Source of the DNA: Akkermansiaceae bacterium UBA1315
GTDB taxonomy: Bacteria; Verrucomicrobiota; Verrucomicrobiia; Verrucomicrobiales; Akkermansiaceae
DNA length: 40,751 nucleotides
Assembly (NCBI GenBank): GCA_002307065.1
Contig: DBTN01000016.1
Location: 58,496 to 99,246, forward strand
Direction of reading: 5' to 3'
Part shown: one piece after another, positions 8,324 to 15,062 of the stretch
Numbering within the stretch: position 1 is the stretch's first letter
Layout of the letters: each line of letters starts with the position of its first letter
The notes under the pieces: model-generated
Told to the model about the DNA's origin: nothing
The model's database searches: none
The model's input: only the letters and a program-made list of their open reading frames with translations
Translations under genes and position numbers: made by a program

Positions 8324-9583
8324 ATGACGTCACCCGCTTTTCCCTTCAGCTTTTTTTATCCCGCCGTGCTCAGCCCCGATTCCATCCAACACAGCTTTCC
8401 GATCCTCGACCGCAAAATCAACGGTCATCGGTTGGTGTATCTCGACAACGCCGCAACCACTCAGAAGCCCCAGCAGGTGCTGAATGTGTCCCGGCATTAT
8501 TACGAAGCGCTGAATTCCAATATTCATCGCGGCACGCATTTCCTTGCCCGTGCGGCGACGGATGCCTTCGAGGCGGCACGAAATACCGTGGCGAGCCACA
8601 TCGGCGCGGCTCGTTCGGAAGAAGTGATTTTCACCGCTGGTTGCACCGATGGGATCAATCTTGTTTCAAACATCCTCGCTTTGTCGGGCACGATCGGAGC
8701 GGGCGACGAAGTGCTGATTTCCGGGCTCGAACATCATTCCAATATCGTTCCGTGGCAGATGCTTTGCGAGCAAACCGGTGCGATTTTAAAAGTGATCCCG
8801 GTGCTGGATGATGGCACTTTGGACCAACGGGCATTTGTGGATCTGCTCAGCGAGCGGACGAAAATTTTAGCCGTTGGCTGGGTTTCCAACGCGTTTGGTA
8901 CGGTCAATCCGATCGAATCGATGATCCGCGAGGCGAAAAAATTCGGGGCGCTGGTCTTGATCGATGGCGCGCAGGCTGCGCCGCATTTGTCGGTGGATGT
9001 TCAGGCGCTCGGCGCGGATTTCGTCGCGTTTTCGGGGCACAAAGTTTACGCGCCGACCGGTATCGGCATTTTGTGGGGGAAAACCTCGGTTCTCGATGCG
9101 CTGCCACCGTGGCGCGGTGGCGGTGAAATGATCAAGGAAGTGACGTTTGAGAAAACGACCTACAACGATTTACCGTTTAAATACGAAGCCGGGACGCCGA
9201 ATATCGAAGGCGCGATCGCCCTGGCGGCGGCGCTGGATTACATCAATTCGATCGGTCTTGAGGTGATCCATGCCCATGAAGACGAGCTGGTGAAAGCGGC
9301 AGCAGCCGGTCTTTCAGAAATCCCAGGACTGCGGATTTTCGGTCCCGAGGATCGGGTGGGAGCCGTTTCCTTTTTGATCGAAGGGCTTCACCATTATGAT
9401 CTTGGAACGCTCCTCGATCAAATGGGCGTCGCCGTTCGGACCGGTCACCACTGTTGCCAACCGCTGATGGCGCGTTTCGGAATCACCGGGACGACGCGGG
9501 CTTCGTTTGCGCTTTATAATACCCTCGAAGATGTTGAGGCGCTGGTCTCGGCAACGAGCAAGGCGGCGAACATGTTGCGTTAA
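8324..9583 (+). CDS. sufS: Cysteine desulfurase, SufS type
   Basis: PLP-dependent enzyme that takes sulfur from cysteine, forms a persulfide and supplies Fe-S cluster assembly. The 419-residue product carries the PLP lysine in SGHK (K240), the catalytic Cys in RTGHHC (C377) and the group II signature RxGHHCxxP. The LDNAATTQKP motif near the N-terminus is typical. ATG 8324 was chosen: an in-frame start at 8273 would add 17 residues that are arginine-rich and not seen in the family. Other suf genes are not adjacent. It is followed after five bases by coaC, a likely co-transcribed but functionally unrelated neighbour. Confidence 0.95.
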   Translation: MTSPAFPFSFFYPAVLSPDSIQHSFPILDRKINGHRLVYLDNAATTQKPQQVLNVSRHYYEALNSNIHRGTHFLARAATDAFEAARNTVASHIGAARSEEVIFTAGCTDGINLVSNILALSGTIGAGDEVLISGLEHHSNIVPWQMLCEQTGAILKVIPVLDDGTLDQRAFVDLLSERTKILAVGWVSNAFGTVNPIESMIREAKKFGALVLIDGAQAAPHLSVDVQALGADFVAFSGHKVYAPTGIGILWGKTSVLDALPPWRGGGEMIKEVTFEKTTYNDLPFKYEAGTPNIEGAIALAAALDYINSIGLEVIHAHEDELVKAAAAGLSEIPGLRIFGPEDRVGAVSFLIEGLHHYDLGTLLDQMGVAVRTGHHCCQPLMARFGITGTTRASFALYNTLEDVEALVSATSKAANMLR

Positions 9584-9588
9584 AAATC

Positions 9589-10125
9589 ATGAAAATCGTC
9601 CTCGGTATCACCGGTTCCATCGCGGCTTACAAAGCCGCCGATCTTGCGTCCCAATTGGTGAAAGCGGGCCACGAAGTGAGCGCGGTCATGACTCAAGGGG
9701 CGACCGAATTTATCACGCCTTTGACGCTGCAAACGCTGACCCGGCGGTCGGTTTTGGTTTCGCTTGAGGATGAAAAACAATCGTGGAAACCGGGCCACAT
9801 CGATCTGGCTGACAGTGCGGACCTCCTGCTCGTCGCGCCAGTGACGGCCAACGTGCTCGGGCTTTTTGCGAACGGTCTCGCGCCTGATCCGCTCAGCTCG
9901 ATCTATTTGGCTTTACCGCGGACCACTCCGGTTTTTCTCGCCCCGGCGATGAACGGGAAAATGTGGCTGCACCCAGCTACCCAGCGAAACATCAACCGGT
10001 TGCGCGAAGACGGCTGTCATTTCATCGGACCTGCCGATGGGGACCTGGCCTGCGGATATCAAGGCGTGGGACGGCTGGCAGCGGTTGAGGAGATTTTGGC
10101 GAAGGTCCGGGAGTTCAAACTTTAG
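9589..10125 (+). CDS. coaC: Stand-alone phosphopantothenoylcysteine decarboxylase (CoaC-type flavoprotein)
   Basis: FMN-dependent decarboxylase that makes 4'-phosphopantetheine in coenzyme A synthesis. The 178-residue protein matches the N-terminal half of the bifunctional CoaBC (Dfp) protein: GITGSIAAYKA at the FMN site, the HIDLAD motif with the catalytic histidine, PAMNGKMW (the PxMNxxMW substrate motif) and a flap Cys in DLACG. The CoaB ligase half is absent, so the ligase must be elsewhere. A generic HFCD flavoprotein role, such as decarboxylation of peptidyl-cysteine, is possible but the motif set favours CoaC. Its last codons form the left arm of a long inverted repeat. Confidence 0.87.
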   Translation: MKIVLGITGSIAAYKAADLASQLVKAGHEVSAVMTQGATEFITPLTLQTLTRRSVLVSLEDEKQSWKPGHIDLADSADLLLVAPVTANVLGLFANGLAPDPLSSIYLALPRTTPVFLAPAMNGKMWLHPATQRNINRLREDGCHFIGPADGDLACGYQGVGRLAAVEEILAKVREFKL

Positions 10126-10223
10126 TTTGCTCTTCGCAGGGTGATACGGCTTTTTTCCAATCCAATAATCTGCGCTTAAAAAACGGACTTCAGATCGAAG
10201 AGCAAATTGAAGTTTGAACTCCC
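10109..10223. repeat. 28-bp inverted repeat overlapping the coaC stop
   Basis: The arms 10109-10136 and 10196-10223 match at 26 of 28 positions. The two differences become G-U wobble pairs in plus-strand RNA, so the whole arm can pair, around a 59-base loop. The left arm includes the coaC stop codon. Part of the left arm (CTTCAAACTTTAG) recurs at 10248-10260, nearer to rpsN. There is no U-tract after the right arm. It could terminate coaC transcription, protect the mRNA end, or be a mobile palindromic repeat. Confidence 0.75.
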
Positions 10224-10305
10224 TATTTCTCCGCCTTTTCTGAATCACTTCAAACTTTAGGCTTGCATCGTCCGCTCCATCCCTTATCTACCGCGTCCCG
10301 AAATT

Positions 10306-10575
10306 ATGGCTAAGAAAAGTTGGATCGCACGCAACGAGCGCAAAAAGCGCACCGTAGAGAAATATGCAGAGCTTCGTTTGAAGCTCAAGCAGGAGAAAGA
10401 CTATATCGGTCTCACTCTGCTTCCTCGCAACGCGAGCCCAACCCGCTTGGTCAACCGCTGCGAAGTGACTGGCCGTCGCCGTGCTTTCCTTCGCCGCTTC
10501 CGCCTTTCCCGGATCAGCTTCCGCGAATTGGCTTCCGCCGGGATGATTCCAGGTGTGACCAAGTCCAGCTGGTAA
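10306..10575 (+). CDS. rpsN: 30S ribosomal protein S14
   Basis: Small-subunit protein that binds 16S rRNA of the head domain near the decoding centre. The 89-residue protein is the long, zinc-free type (no CxxC pairs), with the conserved C-terminal stretch RISFRELASAGMIPGVTKSSW and the MAKKSWIARN start. In most bacteria rpsN lies inside the spc operon between rplE and rpsH; here it stands outside that operon, between coaC and a small zinc-ribbon gene, which points to a relocated or second copy (a common state for S14). No other ribosomal gene is nearby. No clear Shine-Dalgarno sequence precedes the ATG. Confidence 0.97.
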   Translation: MAKKSWIARNERKKRTVEKYAELRLKLKQEKDYIGLTLLPRNASPTRLVNRCEVTGRRRAFLRRFRLSRISFRELASAGMIPGVTKSSW

Positions 10576-10597
10576 GCCGGTCGGGTTTGTTATATTT

Positions 10598-10629
10598 GAC
10601 GTGGGACGGAAACTGCCCGTTCCCGCGTC
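10598..10629. terminator. Stem-loop between rpsN and the zinc-ribbon gene
   Basis: A 12-bp stem with one bulge and one G-U pair (GACGTGGGACGG against CCGTTCCCGCGTC) and a small loop. It ends seven bases before the next start codon. No U-tract follows, so attenuation, mRNA protection or factor-dependent termination are all possible. Confidence 0.45.
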
Positions 10630-10635
10630 CTTGAA

Positions 10636-10896
10636 ATGCCAATTTACGAATATCTTTCTGAGCAACCGGAGGACCCCGAGCATTCGTGCCGCATTTGTGC
10701 GCGCGGATTTGAACTGAGGCGTCCCATCGACCGGGCTCCCCTTGAGGTTTGCCCGCTTTGTAAGAATCCGGTTAAGAAAGTGATTTCCCGGATTAACACG
10801 CCGGTTGTCACCAAGCCGCTTTCGGTGAGTGACGCAAAAAAGGCGGGCTTTACCGTGCTCGAGAAGCGCGATCAGGGCGTTTACGAAAAACTTTGA
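10636..10896 (+). CDS. FmdB-family zinc ribbon protein
   Basis: Small protein with two CxxC knuckles (CRIC near residue 18 and CPLC near 39) of the FmdB/CxxC_CXXC_SSSS type, starting with the diagnostic MPIYEY. The family is named after a regulator of formamidase in Methylophilus, but most members have no known role. At 86 residues it has the usual length. The second half (SVSDAKKAGFTVLEKRDQGVYEKL) is family-typical and probably unstructured. It sits 60 bases after rpsN and 12 bases before a membrane gene, so may be co-transcribed with either. Confidence 0.85.
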   Translation: MPIYEYLSEQPEDPEHSCRICARGFELRRPIDRAPLEVCPLCKNPVKKVISRINTPVVTKPLSVSDAKKAGFTVLEKRDQGVYEKL

Positions 10897-10908
10897 TTCG
10901 CGCCCCCG

Positions 10909-12330
10909 ATGATCGACTTTCTTTTTTCAATTCCAGCTCTGGTTTCTTCTTTGGAGCCGACGCTGAATCATGAGTTCCCGAGCCTCGGGAAATCTCTGCT
11001 TTATCTTTCCGGGATTGTTTTTTTCCTGTTGATGAACGCGTTTTTCGTCGCATCGGAATTTGCGATCGTGAAGGTCCGCCCTAGCCAATTGGAGTCCGAA
11101 CCGAACGTCAATCCGGTGAAGCTCGCGTCGGCGATGCGGGTGGTGAATCATCTCGATGGTTATCTTTCGGCAAACCAACTGGGAATCACGATCGCTTCGC
11201 TTGCATTGGGTTTCCTGGGCGAACCGTTTGTGGCGGCGTTGGTCTCACCGCTTTTGCTGATGACCGGGATGTCCGTTTGGTGGGTGAAATTCGTTTCATT
11301 CAGTTTGGCGATCATGTCGTTCACGTTCCTCCATGTGGTGATCGGCGAACTGATGCCAAAGTCGATCGCGATCCGTAAATCGGTTGGCGTTACCCTGACG
11401 CTCGCAGCTCCGTTGCATGCGTTTTACAAAGGGGCTCACTGGGCGATTTTTGTCCTCAATGGCACGGCCAACTGGTTGTTGAAAGTGCTCTTCCGGATCG
11501 ATCCGATCAGCGAGGGTGAGCACATTCACTCTGCTGAGGAGCTCGCGGTTCTGGTGACTCAGAGTGGGAAGTCGCAAGAAGTGACCGAAACCGAACGGGA
11601 AATTTTGATCAACGCTCTGGAGTTGAATGATCTCTGGGTCCGTGACGTGATGACGCCCCGAAATAAGGTGGTTTTCCTCGATCTGGACGAGCCTTTTGAA
11701 AAGGTCTTGGACATCGCAATGCGGAGCAAGCACACCCGATTTCCGTTGGTTCGCGGACACTTGGACAGCGCGATCGGCCTGATCCACATCAAGGATTTGT
11801 TCAAGTTGATCAACAGTCCGGAGCCGGATCTGATGCGGATCAAACGCGATCTGAAAATCGTGCCGGACACGATGCCGCTCGATTCCTTGCTGCAATTTTT
11901 CCTCCGTGAGCACGCGCACCTTGCGATGGTGGTCGATGAATTCGGCACACCGGTTGGTTTGGTTTTCCTGGATAACGTGATCGAAGAATTGGTCGGCGAC
12001 ATTCAGGATGAGTTCGACAACGAACGGTCCTCCTTTAGTCAGTTGAATGCGGATGAATTTGTCATTGAGGGTTCCATGACGCTCAACGATCTGGCTGGCC
12101 ACGTTCCAGAGCTTTTCTTGGAAAGTGGAGAAGTTACCACGGTCGGCGGGTATCTGACCCAGCAGCTTGGGCGTTTCCCGGAGGTGGGCGAGACGCTGAC
12201 CTTTTTGGGGTACGAAGCCAAAGTGACCAGCACGGATGGGCGTCGAGTCGGGCAAATTCATTTCCGCAAATTGCCGGAAAAAGGCGATGAGTCGGCTGAA
12301 ACAGAAGCCGCTTTGGATTCAGAAGTTTGA
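10909..12330 (+). CDS. CNNM/CorC-type membrane protein (hemolysin family, DUF21-CBS-CorC_HlyC)
   Basis: Inner-membrane protein of the family linked to magnesium or cobalt efflux; many members are annotated as hemolysins without proof. Domain order: an N-terminal DUF21 domain with about three to four membrane helices (1-190), a CBS pair (about 215-350, MTPRNKVVFLDLDEPFEKVL then HLAMVVDEFGTPVGLVFLDN), and a C-terminal CorC_HlyC domain (about 370-460, EFVIEGSMTLNDLAG and TVGGYLTQQLGRFPEVG). The tail is acidic. It lies 12 bases after the zinc-ribbon gene and 18 before trmD, in an apparent operon. The transported ion is inferred from the family only. Confidence 0.92.
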   Translation: MIDFLFSIPALVSSLEPTLNHEFPSLGKSLLYLSGIVFFLLMNAFFVASEFAIVKVRPSQLESEPNVNPVKLASAMRVVNHLDGYLSANQLGITIASLALGFLGEPFVAALVSPLLLMTGMSVWWVKFVSFSLAIMSFTFLHVVIGELMPKSIAIRKSVGVTLTLAAPLHAFYKGAHWAIFVLNGTANWLLKVLFRIDPISEGEHIHSAEELAVLVTQSGKSQEVTETEREILINALELNDLWVRDVMTPRNKVVFLDLDEPFEKVLDIAMRSKHTRFPLVRGHLDSAIGLIHIKDLFKLINSPEPDLMRIKRDLKIVPDTMPLDSLLQFFLREHAHLAMVVDEFGTPVGLVFLDNVIEELVGDIQDEFDNERSSFSQLNADEFVIEGSMTLNDLAGHVPELFLESGEVTTVGGYLTQQLGRFPEVGETLTFLGYEAKVTSTDGRRVGQIHFRKLPEKGDESAETEAALDSEV

Positions 12331-12348
12331 TCCGCCACTGAAGTCGGC

Positions 12349-13023
12349 ATGCACATTGATATCGTCACGCTTTTCCCGGAAGTCGCGCTGGCTCCGCTGA
12401 GCGACTCGATTATCCAACGGGCCCGTGCGGCGGGGATTGTGGAGGTTTTCGCCCATCAGTTGCGGGACTGGTCGGAGGATAAACACAAGCGGGTCGACGA
12501 TACGTTGTGTGGTGGCGGGCAGGGGATGTTGCTGAAACCGGAACCGGTTTTCGCCGCAGTCGAGGCGCTCTCGAAGCCGGAGACCCAAGTGATTTTGATG
12601 ACCCCGCAAGGTCGGCCCTTCAAGCAGGCGGTGGCGCGGGAGTTGTCCAGAAAGTCGCATTTGCTGATTCTCTGTGGCCATTACGAAGGGGTGGATTACC
12701 GAGTGATTGAGGCGCTGGTGGATCTTGAACTTTCGATCGGTGACTACGTTTTGACCAATGGAGCGATCGCTGCGGCGGTGGTTTGTGATGCGGTCATCCG
12801 GCTTTTGCCCGGAGCGTTGGGCGACGAGAGATCGTCGGAGGAGGAATCGTTTTCCGATCCGAATTTGCTCGAAGCGCCGGCCTACACACGACCGGTGGAC
12901 TTTCGGGGGATGAAAGTTCCGGACGTTTTGCTGTCGGGGCATCATGGAAAAATTTCCGCATGGAAAAAGGAACAGGCTGAACGGCGAACGGCGGTCAACC
13001 GCCCGGATTTGCGGAAGGATTGA
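12349..13023 (+). CDS. trmD: tRNA (guanine-37-N1)-methyltransferase
   Basis: Knotted SPOUT methyltransferase that makes m1G37 in tRNAs that read CUN, CCN and CGG codons, which prevents +1 frameshifts. The 224-residue protein shows the family motifs MHIDIVTLFPE, GGGQGM near 55-60, LCGHYEGVD (108-116) and LSIGDYVLTNG (128-138). The usual neighbours rimM, rpsP and rplS are absent; it follows the CNNM/CorC-type gene by 18 bases. The start is GCATGCAC with the ATG at 12349 and no strong Shine-Dalgarno site. Confidence 0.97.
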   Translation: MHIDIVTLFPEVALAPLSDSIIQRARAAGIVEVFAHQLRDWSEDKHKRVDDTLCGGGQGMLLKPEPVFAAVEALSKPETQVILMTPQGRPFKQAVARELSRKSHLLILCGHYEGVDYRVIEALVDLELSIGDYVLTNGAIAAAVVCDAVIRLLPGALGDERSSEEESFSDPNLLEAPAYTRPVDFRGMKVPDVLLSGHHGKISAWKKEQAERRTAVNRPDLRKD

Positions 13024-13091
13024 GCGCCGGCGCGAATGCTTTCGGCGTCACAAACCTCGACCGCCGGTTCCTTTTCCTTTAGGGTCTTCGC

Positions 13092-13694
13092 GTGAGCAAT
13101 TTGTTGGAATTCGCCCGTGAACTCGCCGCCATCGGACAAGCGGGAATCACCTACAGCAAGGACCCGTATGATCGGGAGCGGTTTGTTCGTTTGCGGGAAA
13201 TGGCTTCGGAAATTCTCCAATTGCCCGAGTATTCGCCGGATTTTAAATGGCCGGATGATTTTGGCTACGACACGCCGAAAGTGGACGTGCGATCGGTGGT
13301 GTTTCGCGATGGCCAAGTGCTGTTGATCTTGGAAACGCAAACCGGTTTGTGGACGCTTCCCGGCGGTTGGGCGGACGTGAATATCTCACCTGCGGAAAAC
13401 GCGGAGAAGGAATGCTTCGAGGAGAGCGGTTACATCGTGAAAGCGAAATCCGTGGTGTCGGTGATTGATAAAGATCGCGCCGGATATCCGCGAAACGTGA
13501 ACTCGATCTATAAGATTTTCTTTCTCTGCGAAATGATCGGCGGCACCGCGACGACCAGTATCGAAAGCGGCGATGTCGGGTTTTTCCCCATCCATGATTT
13601 GCCGGATCTCGATCCCCACCGAGCGAGGAAAGAAGATATTCTCCAAGCTTACGAACGCTATCTGGATCCGACACTTTCCCCGGTTTTTAACTGA
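13092..13694 (+). CDS. NUDIX hydrolase with N-terminal helical domain
   Basis: Hydrolase of nucleoside diphosphates linked to another group; the substrate is unknown. The NUDIX box is at about 95-120 (PGGWADVNISPAENAEK, then ECFEESG), with Lys in place of the usual Arg and Ile in place of the first Glu, both of which are seen in the YjhB-like subgroup. The first 60 residues form the small helical domain (ELAAIGQAGITYSKDPYDRERF) typical of Nudix_N_2 proteins. Start GTG at 13092. It lies 68 bases after trmD and two bases before the nucleotidase gene, so the two may form a nucleotide-pool unit. Confidence 0.9.
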   Translation: MSNLLEFARELAAIGQAGITYSKDPYDRERFVRLREMASEILQLPEYSPDFKWPDDFGYDTPKVDVRSVVFRDGQVLLILETQTGLWTLPGGWADVNISPAENAEKECFEESGYIVKAKSVVSVIDKDRAGYPRNVNSIYKIFFLCEMIGGTATTSIESGDVGFFPIHDLPDLDPHRARKEDILQAYERYLDPTLSPVFN

Positions 13695-13696
13695 AT

Positions 13697-14224
13697 ATGA
13701 AGCGCATCGCGATTGATATGGATGAAGTTTTGGCAGATACGGTGGCCAAACGATTGGCGATGTATCTGACGGATTTCGGAATCGAATTTCCGCGCGAGAA
13801 ACTTCATGGCTATAAGATCTACGACGTCGTGGCGGAGGATCATCGCAGTCAGGTCCGCGCGCAGCTCACGCTTGCGGGGTTTTTTCGAGACATTCCGGTG
13901 ATGCCTGGAAGCCGGGAAGTGCTGCGAGATTTGATGGAGCATTACGAGGTTTTCATCACGACTGCCGCGATGGAATATCCAAATTCCTTTGCGGAAAAAT
14001 ACGAGTGGATCAAAGAACATCTGCCGTTTTTCCCGGACAGCCATATCGTGTTTTGCGGCGATAAAAGCATCATCCAGGCGGATTTTCTGATCGATGACAC
14101 GCCGCATCATTTCGACCGGTTTGTCGGGCAGGGGATCTTATTTACCGCGTCGCACAATGTTCACGAAACTCGGTTTCCGCGGGTCGATTCGTGGGAAGAT
14201 GTGCGAAAGAGGTTTCTTGGATAA
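13697..14224 (+). CDS. 5'(3')-deoxyribonucleotidase (NT5C-type HAD phosphatase)
   Basis: Probable cytosolic phosphatase that removes phosphate from deoxynucleoside monophosphates. The 175-residue protein has the HAD motif I in DMDEVLAD (D8 nucleophile, D10), motif II in VFITTAAM, Lys in DKSIIQAD and the acidic motif IV in LIDDTPHH, as in the NT5C family. It begins two bases after the NUDIX hydrolase stop, consistent with co-translation and a shared job in nucleotide clean-up (inference). The following region is non-coding repeat. Confidence 0.88.
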   Translation: MKRIAIDMDEVLADTVAKRLAMYLTDFGIEFPREKLHGYKIYDVVAEDHRSQVRAQLTLAGFFRDIPVMPGSREVLRDLMEHYEVFITTAAMEYPNSFAEKYEWIKEHLPFFPDSHIVFCGDKSIIQADFLIDDTPHHFDRFVGQGILFTASHNVHETRFPRVDSWEDVRKRFLG

Positions 14225-14314
14225 ACCTGTGTTTTTAACCGGTCGCACCTGCCGGATTTTTTCCGGGCCAACGGTCCGTGAGAGGGGCGTGGGCGTTTTC
14301 GCCGAATCGTGTCG

Positions 14315-14418
14315 CCAAACCGGTATCGCCCACCGTTGGTGTGCCATGAATTTGCGGAATGCAGTTTTCCAGGCCGCTGGCCTGGGCTAAAGGGTGATGC
14401 ACCTTTGGCGCAGGAAGA
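14315..14418. repeat. Repeat unit B1
   Basis: First of two units of about 104 bp; differs from the second copy at about four positions. It starts with CCAAACCGGTATCGCC, runs through CACC-GTT-GGTG and CCAGGCC-GCT-GGCCTGG and ends near CACCTTTGGCGCA. A diverged relative starts at 3491. Confidence 0.85.
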
Positions 14419-14600
14419 TGAAGAACCGGATTGCTCCCGTAAGTGCGCAAGAATGTTTCAACGGATAGACGACAGTTGCGTTCGGGCCAACGGTCCGCGA
14501 TTCCTTAGCCCAGCCCATCGGGGCTGGGTAACACGCGTTCGTTGATTTGCGGCCCAACGGGCTGCGAGAGGGAAGTGGCGGCCTTCACCGGATTGTATCA

Positions 14601-14704
14601 CCAAACCGGTATCGCCCACCGTTGGTGTGCCATGAATTTGCGGAATGCAGTTTTCCAGGCCGCTGGCCTGGGCTAATGAGTGATGCACCTTTGGCGCATG
14701 AAGA
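14601..14704. repeat. Repeat unit B2
   Basis: Second unit, same orientation as B1, offset by 286 bases. The unit includes ACCGGT near its start and two palindromes. Its end falls close to the stop codon of the small membrane gene on the opposite strand. Confidence 0.85.
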
Positions 14705-14712
14705 CGACTTTA

Positions 14713-15048
14713 TCAGCGCGGTCGGAGGGGACCGGTTTGGGTCGGCGCGAAGATCGAAACAAATCCCATCAGGATATTTTGGATGATACGAAGCACCACA
14801 AAGATCAGGCCAATTACTACGCCTACCGTAAGAATCAGGCCCAAAGCGATGACTCCGAGGATGATCCAGAGCGGCATCCATTTCGGATCGAGCTGACGCA
14901 CGCGACCCGGCCATTTTTGCCATTGCTGCCAGGATGGTCCTGTCGGCTCACGATCGGATTCGTGAGACCGGTTTTGAGCGTTGGCAGGCGCGCTGACGCC
15001 GTCGATTTCGACGACTTCAACTTCGATCGTGGATTTATCTTCAGTCAT
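14713..15048 (-). CDS. Small membrane protein downstream of rho
   Basis: No family recognised. The 111-residue product has an acidic N-terminus (MTEDKSTIEVEVVEID), a Trp-rich basic segment (WQQWQKWPGRVRQLDPKW) and one long or two close hydrophobic segments at about 58-97, ending in RPR. It could be a single-pass or hairpin membrane protein. It begins 14 bases after the rho stop on the same strand and is probably in the same transcript. The segment before the membrane helix looks membrane-interfacial. Coding status is supported by the long hydrophobic stretch and tight spacing, not by homology. Confidence 0.65.
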   Translation of the reverse strand: MTEDKSTIEVEVVEIDGVSAPANAQNRSHESDREPTGPSWQQWQKWPGRVRQLDPKWMPLWIILGVIALGLILTVGVVIGLIFVVLRIIQNILMGFVSIFAPTQTGPLRPR

Positions 15049-15062
15049 TCGAGGTAAAAGGA

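Larger units (their letters stand above)
14229..14712. repeat. Palindromic intergenic repeat cluster B
   Basis: Non-coding block of nearly 500 bases between the nucleotidase and a small membrane gene. It holds two near-identical 104-bp units 286 bases apart (14315-14418 and 14601-14704) plus a shared module at 14489-14556 that resembles 3352-3412 in cluster A. The hairpins CCAGGCC-GCT-GGCCTGG (in both units) and CCCAGCCC-ATCG-GGGCTGGG (14509-14528) keep pairing although arm bases differ. Short open frames through it share the peptide GTPTVGDTGL, which is a translated repeat, not protein homology. Confidence 0.8.

Noticed and set aside
14229..14700. Several short open frames with shared PTVGDTGL-type peptides
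   Set aside because: They are translations of the palindromic repeats on both strands; similarity between them is DNA repeat similarity.
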